A stretch of DNA of 13,214 bases from Streptococcus oralis (GTDB taxonomy: Bacteria > Bacillota > Bacilli > Lactobacillales > Streptococcaceae), in the NCBI GenBank assembly GCA_937930605.1, contig CALHBZ010000061.1:1-13214 (forward strand), read 5' to 3'. Positions 6,035-11,565 of the stretch are shown here, piece after piece (the first letter of the stretch is position 1; every line of letters starts with the position of its first letter). Made by a program: the position numbers and the translations under genes. Below the pieces are notes generated by a model that saw nothing but the letters and a program-made list of their open reading frames with translations, was not told where the DNA came from and did no database searches.

Positions 6035-6079
6035 ATGGTGATTATTCTTAGAAAGGAGGTAAATGATGACAGTAATTGA
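6035..6079 (+). CDS. Possible 14-codon leader ORF before the protease gene
   Basis: An ATG at 6035 follows AAAGGAGGT (6022-6030) closely and opens a 14-codon frame (MVIILRKEVNDDSN) that ends at 6077-6079, inside the protease start region. The ribosome binding site of the protease gene (GGAGG, 6055-6059) lies within it. It could couple portal and protease translation, or be chance. Spacing to the ATG is short (5 nt after GGAGG). No function is claimed. Confidence 0.25.
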   Translation: MVIILRKEVNDDSN

Positions 6080-6773
6080 AATTAAAAGTGACATTGTTAG
6101 CAATGATTATAAAATGATGTACGATTTTTTTGGATTAGATTGCTATACTCCAAAAGACTTATCTCAATCCTTATCTTCTGCACCTGAAGAAGAAGAGATT
6201 ATAGTTAATATTGCTTCAAATGGTGGTGATGTATTTGCAGCTTCTGAGATATACTCAGTGCTTAAAAATATAAACCAAAATGTGGTAGTAAATATTCAAG
6301 GGTTGGCAGCATCTGCAGCTTCAGTAATTGCGATGGCTGGAGATACGGTAAATATTTCTCCTACAGCTCAATTGATGATTCATAAATCAATGAGTAGTCC
6401 GCAAGGCAATGCTGACGATTTAGAACATGAAGTTCAGGTGTTGAATGGAATTGACCAATCTATTGCTGCAGCTTATGAATTAAAAACTGGTATGAAACAA
6501 TCTGACTTATTGCAGTTGATGTCTAACGAAACATGGATGACAGCTCAAGATGCAGTGGATAAAGGATTTGCAGATAATATTATGTTTGTAGATGCTAATA
6601 AACCAGTATTTTCTAACTCAATCGGCAATATTCCAACTGCTGATAAACTTAATGAATTTATGAATTTCATGAATTTCAAAAATCGGAATAACCCTCCGAA
6701 AGAAGAACCAATTATAGAAAACAAACAAGCCGATTTACGTTATCGTAAGTTGGCTATTTTATTAGAAAAATAA
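6066..6773 (+). CDS. ClpP-type prohead maturation protease (peptidase S14-like)
   Basis: 235 aa from ATG 6066 (6 nt after GGAGG at 6055-6059); the preceding codon is also ATG. ClpP fold: NGGD at about 52-55 (oxyanion region), GLAASAASVIAMAG with nucleophile S83, LMIHKSM with H106, and NETWMTAQDAVDKGFAD where the third catalytic position appears to be Glu (E155) as in many phage ClpP-like proteases. A C-terminal extension from about 175 (poorly conserved, charged) is usual in phage versions. The gene lies between portal and capsid genes, so it almost certainly cleaves the N-terminal delta/scaffold part of the capsid protein and itself during prohead maturation. It is a phage homologue, not the host ClpP. 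Confidence 0.9.
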   Translation: MTVIEIKSDIVSNDYKMMYDFFGLDCYTPKDLSQSLSSAPEEEEIIVNIASNGGDVFAASEIYSVLKNINQNVVVNIQGLAASAASVIAMAGDTVNISPTAQLMIHKSMSSPQGNADDLEHEVQVLNGIDQSIAAAYELKTGMKQSDLLQLMSNETWMTAQDAVDKGFADNIMFVDANKPVFSNSIGNIPTADKLNEFMNFMNFKNRNNPPKEEPIIENKQADLRYRKLAILLEK

Positions 6774-6784
6774 AGGAGACTCAA

Positions 6785-8026
6785 ATGAGAGTTAAATTAA
6801 CAGTAAATCAATTGAACGAAGCATGGATTGCTTCAGGAGATAAAGTCACAGACTTTAATGACCAAATCAATATGGCTCTTAACGATGATAATTTTTCAGC
6901 AGAAGCCATGTCAGAATTAAAAAATAAACGTGATAATGAAAAAGTTCGCCGTGACGCATTGAGAGAACAACTTGTTGAAGCTCAAGCTGAGCAAGTGGTT
7001 AATATGCGTGAAGAAGATAAAGTGCCACTTACTAAAAAAGAAAATAATCTTAAAGATCAATTTGTTTCAGATTTCGTAAATATGGTTCGTAATCCTATGG
7101 CGTTTATGAATACTGTATCTTCAAATACAGACAATGGATCTGATGGAAACGACAGTGCTGCTGGGCTTACTATTCCACAAGATATTCGTACAGCAATCAA
7201 TACTTTGGTTCGCCAGTATGATTCATTGCAACAATATGTAAGAGTTGAAAATGTTACTACTCTAAGCGGTAGCCGTGTATATGAAAAATGGACAGATATT
7301 ACTCCATTGACTAGAATGGATGCAGAAGATGGATTGATTCCAAACCTAGATAACCCACGTTTGACAATCATTAAATACTTGATTGGACGCTATGCAGGTA
7401 TTATCACAGCCACAAATTCTTTGCTTAAAGATACTGCCGAAAATATTCTTGCTTGGTTATCTTCTTGGATCGCTAAGAAGGTAGTTGTTTCTCGTAATAA
7501 AGAAATTATTGCATTGATGGGTGCAGTTCCTAAAAAAGCAACAATCACTAATTTTGATGATGTTATTACTATGATTAATACAGCAGTCGACCCTGCAATC
7601 ATTGCAACATCAAACCTTTATACAAATCAATCTGGTCTTAATAAACTCGCTTTAGTAAAAACTGCTGAAGGTAAATATTTGCTTGAACCAGACCCAACAA
7701 AACCAAATACTTATATTGTTAAAGGTAAACGGGTAATCGTCATTGCAGATCGTTGGCTTCCAAATGGCGGAACAGCAAATGCACCAATTTATCCACTTTA
7801 CTATGGTGATATGTCACAAGCAATTACTTTATTTGACCGTGAAAACATGTCATTACTTGCTACTAATATCGGCGGTGGTGCTTATGAAACTGATACGACT
7901 AAAATTCGTGTAATTGACCGCTTCGATGTACAAGCTACTGACTCGGAAGCTTTAGTTGCTGGTTCATTTACTGCAATTGCTGACCAAGTAGGGAACTTCA
8001 AAACTACAACAACTACTGCCGGATAA
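6785..8026 (+). CDS. Major capsid protein, HK97 fold
   Basis: 413 aa with AGGAGAC ribosome binding site. Residues 1 to about 100 are a charged helical delta domain (FSAEAMSELKNKRDNEKVRRDALREQLVEAQAEQ, about 37-70) that acts as internal scaffold. A low-complexity linker (SSNTDNGSDGNDSAAG, about 112-127) precedes the shell domain, which opens GLTIPQDIRTAINTLVRQYDSLQQYVRVENVTTLSG, the usual start of HK97-fold capsids. Cleavage by the upstream ClpP-like protease near residues 100-127 would leave a shell subunit of about 290 aa. Pro-rich and Gly-rich turns and the C-terminal IRVIDRFDVQATDSEALVAGSFTAI (P-domain and spine) match the family. It ends in a Thr-rich tail (TTTTTAG). Codon use looks more optimised than in its neighbours, as expected for an abundant protein. 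Confidence 0.95.
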   Translation: MRVKLTVNQLNEAWIASGDKVTDFNDQINMALNDDNFSAEAMSELKNKRDNEKVRRDALREQLVEAQAEQVVNMREEDKVPLTKKENNLKDQFVSDFVNMVRNPMAFMNTVSSNTDNGSDGNDSAAGLTIPQDIRTAINTLVRQYDSLQQYVRVENVTTLSGSRVYEKWTDITPLTRMDAEDGLIPNLDNPRLTIIKYLIGRYAGIITATNSLLKDTAENILAWLSSWIAKKVVVSRNKEIIALMGAVPKKATITNFDDVITMINTAVDPAIIATSNLYTNQSGLNKLALVKTAEGKYLLEPDPTKPNTYIVKGKRVIVIADRWLPNGGTANAPIYPLYYGDMSQAITLFDRENMSLLATNIGGGAYETDTTKIRVIDRFDVQATDSEALVAGSFTAIADQVGNFKTTTTTAG

Positions 8027-8041
8027 TCAGGAGGGATTTAA

Positions 8042-8362
8042 ATGAGCGTAACTGTTGATGACTTACTAGATCAGCTATCAGAAGATGATGATCGCAAACC
8101 ACAACTTCAAATTTATTTTGATACAGCAACAGCATATGTGAAAAATGCAGTGAGTTCTGATACAGTTGACGCTCCATTTTTCAGTGTAGAAAATGTTTCT
8201 CCGATTTATGATATAGCTGTTCTAAGTTACTCGATGGATTTGTGGATTAATCGTTCTACGACTATGCCTCCTACTACGGCTGTAGATCATATGGTTGGGC
8301 AGTTGAGAGGTCTTTATTCTTCATGGAAGGAGGCGCAAGATGGTCAAAACGTACAAACCTAA
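8042..8362 (+). CDS. Head-tail connector, HK97 gp6-like
   Basis: 106 aa, with GGAGGG ribosome binding site before ATG 8042. All-helical small protein: DLLDQLSEDDDRKPQLQIYFDTATAYVKNAV (about 7-38), a VSPIYDIAVLSYSMDLWINR helix (about 53-72), and TAVDHMVGQLRGLYSSWKE at the end. This is the pattern of phage gp6-like/QLRG connector proteins (the QLRG motif is at about 87-90), which form a ring below the portal. It overlaps the next gene by 23 nt; the ribosome binding site of that gene (AAGGAGG) lies inside its last codons. Position between capsid and head-closure genes agrees. Confidence 0.88.
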   Translation: MSVTVDDLLDQLSEDDDRKPQLQIYFDTATAYVKNAVSSDTVDAPFFSVENVSPIYDIAVLSYSMDLWINRSTTMPPTTAVDHMVGQLRGLYSSWKEAQDGQNVQT

Positions 8363-8690
8363 TGATTTTAACAGAAAATGCCAGATTGGAGTTACTAAAA
8401 CAGTAACTACTCCTACCGGAGGTAAGGTTGAAAAAATTGACCCATCAACGGTTTTAAATGTTCGATTCGCAGCTAAAATGAGATCACTTGCGCTTCAATT
8501 TCAGATAATTGGTACAACTACAGCTGATACATTTGATATTGCAATTAGACATAATAAGCTAGTTACAAAGAAAATGTGTGTTGAAATAGATGATGTTCTT
8601 TACAACATTATTAATATTTCTTCAGATGAATCCGCAAAGCTTATTAAATTTGATATTTTGACTCTTCAATCGAAGAAGAAAGGGGCTTAA
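8340..8690 (+). CDS. Head closure / head-tail adaptor protein (SPP1 gp16-like)
   Basis: 116 aa; the start ATG 8340 has AAGGAGG 7-8 nt upstream. Mostly beta: FNRKCQIGVTKTV, a VLNVRFAAKMRSLALQFQIIGTTTADTFDIAIRHN core (about 40-75) and VEIDDVLYNIINISSDESAKLIKFDILTLQSKK at the end, where the W/YNIxNIxxD-type motif is a mark of phage head-tail adaptors. It would close the connector after DNA filling and receive the tail. The stop is one nucleotide before the next ATG. Typical length for the family. Confidence 0.85.
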   Translation: MVKTYKPNDFNRKCQIGVTKTVTTPTGGKVEKIDPSTVLNVRFAAKMRSLALQFQIIGTTTADTFDIAIRHNKLVTKKMCVEIDDVLYNIINISSDESAKLIKFDILTLQSKKKGA

Positions 8691-8691
8691 T

Positions 8692-9198
8692 ATGGTTTCG
8701 TTTTATGATGCGATGCAGCTTATTGTCGATAGAGCTGAAGAATTAAGTACAAAGATGAGTGTAGAAGATAAGGCGGAAGTTACTAAAGCTGGTGCTAAAG
8801 TTTTTGAACAAGCATTAGCTTATGAAGTTAGAAATAGGCACTACCGCCATCGTGATACTGGAGAAGACCCACATTTAGCAGATAGTATTGTTATGAAGAA
8901 TAAGAATATTGATGGAGTTAAAGATGGTCAAAGTGTTGTAGGATGGGAAAGAAGTACAGAAAAAGGCACTCATACTAAAGGCTATATCGCCAACATCATT
9001 AATAATGGTAGTCGTTTTCCTCAGTTCACAACACGTTCTGGAAGAAAATATAAAAAACCTGGTGAAGTTGCAGTTCATGCAGATCATTTTATTGAAGAAA
9101 CAAGAAAAAATCCTATTGTTCAGCAAGGAATATTAAAAGCTGAAGCTGAAGCAATGAGAAAAATAATTAATAGAAAAAAGAAGGAGAGTAACTTATGA
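8692..9198 (+). CDS. HK97 gp10-like tail-completion/neck protein
   Basis: 168 aa. N-terminal helices (MVSFYDAMQLIVDRAEELSTKMSVEDKAEVTKAGAKVFEQAL), then the family core with RHRDTGEDPHLADSIVMKNKNIDGVKDGQSVVGW (about 47-83), GYIANIINNGSRFP (about 96-110) and VAVHADHFIEETRKN, the usual HK97-gp10 signature of a His/Asp-rich loop before a final helix. The C-terminus is basic (KIINRKKKE). Such proteins sit at the head-tail joint and help tail attachment. The stop overlaps the next start as ATGA, so translation is coupled. Confidence 0.87.
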   Translation: MVSFYDAMQLIVDRAEELSTKMSVEDKAEVTKAGAKVFEQALAYEVRNRHYRHRDTGEDPHLADSIVMKNKNIDGVKDGQSVVGWERSTEKGTHTKGYIANIINNGSRFPQFTTRSGRKYKKPGEVAVHADHFIEETRKNPIVQQGILKAEAEAMRKIINRKKKESNL

Positions 9199-9590
9199 AA
9201 AGACCAGTTGAAATTGTTCAAGACATAATTGCAACTAGTGACTTTCCATACAGTGAAATCTTTCTTGATTCTATTCCTAGTGAAAAATTAGATTCTAGTA
9301 ATGAAACGCAAGTTTTACTGACAGAATCTGATAATGGACCAAGTGATTATGGTAATTCAGAATTTGTTTCACTTTTATATGGCGTTTATATTCAAATCTT
9401 TTATTCGAACGCTGAAGATTCGGATATAAATGTTGTTCAAAGCGAAATTAATCTGATGAAATCATTTATAAATAATGATTGGCTTATTGCGCAATCAAAA
9501 AGTCACTATATAGACCCAGATACAGGGCAAATTATCAAAAATTTAACGGTGCAACGCATCATGACATTAAGTGAGATAGCAAATAGCTAA
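9195..9590 (+). CDS. Tail terminator-like protein, DUF806
   Basis: 131 aa starting in the ATGA overlap; GGAG at about 9183 is the ribosome binding site. The opening KRPVEIVQDIIATSDFPYSEIFLDSIPSEKL, the central YGVYIQIFYSNAEDSDINVVQSEINLMKSFI and the end DPDTGQIIKNLTVQRIM match the DUF806 family of Lactococcus and other Firmicutes phages. It lies in the usual place of the tail terminator, the ring that stops tube growth and joins tail to head. Role inferred from family and synteny. Confidence 0.82.
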   Translation: MKRPVEIVQDIIATSDFPYSEIFLDSIPSEKLDSSNETQVLLTESDNGPSDYGNSEFVSLLYGVYIQIFYSNAEDSDINVVQSEINLMKSFINNDWLIAQSKSHYIDPDTGQIIKNLTVQRIMTLSEIANS

Positions 9591-9620
9591 CTCATTTTTT
9601 ATTTAAGAAAGGAATTTAAA

Positions 9621-10235
9621 ATGGCAACAAAAGGTTTAAAAATGGTAACACTTGCTCTATTAGATGATACTGGAGCGATTTTAAAAGGAGCTGGCGGTTT
9701 ATCAACTGATGGTACTTTTCCAATTACTGATGAAATGTTAGGTACAAAGACTGCAAATATCACCAATGTATCAAGCGCTCCAACAATGATTTATGGCAAT
9801 GATGGTCAAGTAGATGCAGATATTGCAAAAGGTACTCCTTCGGTAGCATTCGACTTCAATGGTTTGCCTTTTGATATCAAACAAAAACTCCTTGGACGAG
9901 TTAATGATACTAAAGGTGGATATACTCAAGGTCCTGTTCCTAAAGTTGCGGCTTTGATTCAAACGACAACAATTGGTTCAGCCTCTCCTCAATATATTGG
10001 ATTTGCTGCAGGTAAAATGAATGAAACCGCATTGAACTTGCAAACAAATACCAACGCGGTTGTACGTGTGGATGATGCATTGACATTTACTGCTTTCTCT
10101 GTAAGCCGTTGGGGTGGAGAAGCTATCAAATTCTATGATGGTGGAGATGCTAAATTTACTGAAGCTGCAATGTTAGCTGATGTATTTAACGGTTATACTG
10201 CTCCGACTACTGGTGGTTCAGGTAGTGGAAGCTAA
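9621..10235 (+). CDS. Major tail (tube) protein, phi13 type
   Basis: 204 aa with AAAGGAA ribosome binding site. The N-terminus MATKGLKMVTLALLDDTGAIL leads into a beta-rich tube domain with GLSTDGTFPITDEMLGTKTANITNVS, DFNGLPFDIKQKLLG, a central YTQGPVPKVAALIQTTTIGSASPQYIGFAAGKMNETALNLQTNTNA, and RVDDALTFTAFSVSRWGGEAIKFYDG. This is the phi13-like major tail family. It ends in a Gly/Ser-rich tail (TTGGSGSGS), a type of flexible end on which some phages add decorations by fusion; none is present here. It is followed directly by an intrinsic terminator, which fits the need for far more copies of this protein than of downstream ones. Confidence 0.92.
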   Translation: MATKGLKMVTLALLDDTGAILKGAGGLSTDGTFPITDEMLGTKTANITNVSSAPTMIYGNDGQVDADIAKGTPSVAFDFNGLPFDIKQKLLGRVNDTKGGYTQGPVPKVAALIQTTTIGSASPQYIGFAAGKMNETALNLQTNTNAVVRVDDALTFTAFSVSRWGGEAIKFYDGGDAKFTEAAMLADVFNGYTAPTTGGSGSGS

Positions 10236-10244
10236 TAATTGAAT

Positions 10245-10264
10245 AGCGGAGAAATCCGCTTTTT
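10245..10264 (+). terminator. Intrinsic terminator after the tail tube gene
   Basis: AGCGGA (10245-10250) pairs with TCCGCT (10255-10260) around a GAAA tetraloop, followed by TTTTTATAT. It begins about 10 nt after the tail tube stop. The late operon continues beyond it, so it is likely a partial terminator or attenuator. Confidence 0.75.
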
Positions 10265-10268
10265 ATAT

Positions 10269-10317
10269 GGGATAGATAGATGGTCTATTATATTAGGTTC
10301 GATACCTGACTATTCCT
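10269..10317 (+). ncRNA. tRNA-like element 4 (miniature, 49 nt)
   Basis: Acceptor-like stem: GGGATAG (10269-10275) with CTATTCC (10310-10316), 7 bp with one G-U. It is followed at once by a mini-hairpin ATAGA (10276-10280)/TCTAT (10284-10288) with loop TGG. After 4 linker nt comes a T-arm, TTAGG (10293-10297)/CCTGA (10305-10309), around the 7-nt loop TTCGATA. The acceptor and T helices stack to 12 bp, as in tRNA and in minimal RNase P substrates. There is no anticodon arm, so it cannot decode. It lies between the tube-gene terminator and the gpG ribosome binding site. Three perfect or G-U stems using every base of a tRNA top half are hard to explain by chance. Confidence 0.6.
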
Positions 10318-10347
10318 TTACAAAAAGTAAAATAGAGGAGAAATATA

Positions 10348-10764
10348 ATGAAATTATCATTACCAGAAATTAGAGAAGAATCATTTGAAATTAAAACTTC
10401 AATTAAGAACATTAAAAAAATGCATGCCTACCAATTGGAACTAGCAAAAAGCCAAGAAAAACTTGCTTCAGTTCAGGATGGAACACTAGAAGAATTAACA
10501 AAAGCAATCGCTCTTGATGATATGTCAGTAATTAATAATGCCGAAAAATTTATTACTGAAATTCTAGGATTAAATAAAAAAGAAGTAGACAAATTAGAAG
10601 AGTTTGACCGTGGCCAATTTATGAATTTGCAATCTAAACTTGTTCTTTCACTTCAGGGGTATGATGATGATCAAATCGATACTATGTTTACTGAGGAGGT
10701 TGATTCTGCCGAAAAAAAAGTTCAAGCATTGAAGAACGAAAAGTCTACCACCATAACCAATTAA
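10348..10764 (+). CDS. Tail assembly chaperone gpG
   Basis: 138 aa; GAGGAG ribosome binding site about 8 nt upstream. Helical and acidic: EIREESFEIKTSIKNIKKMHAYQLELAKSQEKLASVQDG (about 7-45), DDMSVINNAEKFITEILGLNKKEVDKLEEFDRGQFMNLQSKLVLSLQGYDDDQ. The size, the D/E-rich composition and the position between tube and tape measure genes are those of the tail assembly chaperones that coat the tape measure protein until the tube grows around it. A slippery run in codons 122-124 lets some ribosomes shift to the -1 frame and make the longer gpGT; normal translation ends at 10762-10764 just after the shift site. Confidence 0.85.
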   Translation: MKLSLPEIREESFEIKTSIKNIKKMHAYQLELAKSQEKLASVQDGTLEELTKAIALDDMSVINNAEKFITEILGLNKKEVDKLEEFDRGQFMNLQSKLVLSLQGYDDDQIDTMFTEEVDSAEKKVQALKNEKSTTITN

Positions 10765-10925
10765 TAGATTTACAGCTATTTGAAAAAAATATTATCGAAA
10801 ATTGGCACTGGACATTAGAGCAAGTGGATAATCATGATTATTATGATTTAATTGATGTGTTTAAAGCGAATGAAGATAATAAGATGGCTTCATTTGATGA
10901 TTTGAAGAAGATGTTTGGGCAATAA
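10348..10925 (+). CDS. Tail assembly chaperone gpGT, -1 frameshift product
   Basis: Eight A residues at 10712-10719 contain the heptamer A AAA AAA (10713-10719) in the gpG frame. A -1 slip there continues as AGT TCA AGC ATT..., open to TAA at 10923-10925, adding 68 residues for a total of 192. The added part (SSSIEERKVYHHNQLIDLQLFEKNIIENWHWTLEQVDN...) is a plausible T domain, with the Trp/aromatic helix and final DDLKKMFGQ typical of gpT-like C-termini. GAGGAGG (10693-10699) sits 13 nt upstream of the slip site and can pair with 16S rRNA, a known stimulator of -1 shifts, and a weak TTCAA/TTGAA hairpin lies downstream. No start codon with a ribosome binding site serves the T frame, so frameshifting is the best explanation. 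Confidence 0.85.
10693..10719 (+). promoter_or_regulatory. Programmed -1 frameshift signal
   Basis: Internal Shine-Dalgarno-like GAGGAGG (10693-10699), a 13-nt gap, then the slippery A AAA AAA (10713-10719) followed by G. This is the same arrangement as in bacterial dnaX-type -1 frameshift sites. It sits in the last quarter of gpG and joins it to the open -1 frame. Confidence 0.8.
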
Positions 10926-10936
10926 TAATTATTCAC

Positions 10937-10965
10937 TTGTAATATACAGTTTATAGGGGTATAAT
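10937..10965 (+). promoter_or_regulatory. Sigma70-type promoter of the moron gene
   Basis: TTGTAA (10937-10942) and a perfect TATAAT (10960-10965) with an ideal 17-nt spacer. It begins 12 nt after the gpGT stop and ends 27 nt before the ATG of the zinc-ribbon gene. Unlike the late promoter it needs no activator site, so it should be used by the host polymerase at all times, including in a lysogen. Confidence 0.8.
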
Positions 10966-10992
10966 TTACTTATTAAAAATCAGGAGAAATTC

Positions 10993-11484
10993 ATGAAATA
11001 TTGCCCTAATTGTGGAAAAGAAATTATAAGTTCATCTAATTTTTGCTCAAATTGTGGTTTTGATTTTAACCATAAAACTGATATTAAACAAGAATCTGGT
11101 GCTATTAATGTACCTAAAAAAAGTGTCGAAGAATTCAAAAATGCTTATTTAGCTAATATTATTTTAGCTGTAATAACTGGTATTTACGTTGTTTTAAAAT
11201 TTTTACAAATTTTTGGAACATATACTATTAACTTGAAAATTTTTCCATTCATAATTTTAGCTTGTGCTATCTATGCAAATGTTATTAATAAAAAGTTGAA
11301 ATTAACTTATACAGCTTCAATTATTATTTATATTTTTAGTATATTTTCAATATTTTTCTCAGGGTTTCTATCCCTTGGGCTCATGTTCTATTTTGCTTTA
11401 ATATTGATAGTAGTACCATATGGGGCATCGGCTGTCCTAAGTGCAACTTTAGCATACGGAATAAAGCAAAATATTTTAAAGTGA
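10993..11484 (+). CDS. Zinc-ribbon membrane protein (moron), 163 aa
   Basis: I do not recognise a specific family. Residues 1-22 form a zinc ribbon with CPNC (C4, C7) and CSNC (C18, C21), a pattern common at the N-terminus of small bacterial membrane proteins. After a polar linker (23-48) come four hydrophobic helices at about 51-74, 81-98, 105-125 and 127-157, and a short basic tail (KQNILK). Predicted topology: zinc ribbon in the cytoplasm, four-helix membrane bundle. Ribosome binding site CAGGAGAA. The gene has its own promoter and terminator and is inserted between two tail genes that are normally adjacent, so it is a moron; its AT-rich, Ile/Phe-rich coding suggests separate acquisition. 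Possible roles are superinfection exclusion or other lysogenic conversion; nothing in the sequence proves this. Confidence 0.85.
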   Translation: MKYCPNCGKEIISSSNFCSNCGFDFNHKTDIKQESGAINVPKKSVEEFKNAYLANIILAVITGIYVVLKFLQIFGTYTINLKIFPFIILACAIYANVINKKLKLTYTASIIIYIFSIFSIFFSGFLSLGLMFYFALILIVVPYGASAVLSATLAYGIKQNILK

Positions 11485-11507
11485 TAAAAAACTCAATTCA
11501 ATAAAAA

Positions 11508-11538
11508 TAAAACGTCTAAATAAATTAGGCGTTTTTTT
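11508..11538 (+). terminator. Intrinsic terminator of the moron cassette
   Basis: AACGTCTAA (11511-11519) pairs with TTAGGCGTT (11525-11533) around a 5-nt loop with one G-U, and is followed by a run of seven Ts (11532-11538); flanking As and Ts extend the stem. It closes the moron unit about 25 nt after the gene. The tape measure start lies only 27 nt further, so late transcripts must read through it. Confidence 0.85.
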
Positions 11539-11565
11539 ATACTCAAAAATTAGAAAGGAGTAAAA

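Noticed and set aside
10271..10282. GATAGATAGATG as a tandem GATA microsatellite
   Set aside because: Only about three units, and every base is accounted for by the stems of the 49-nt tRNA-like fold.
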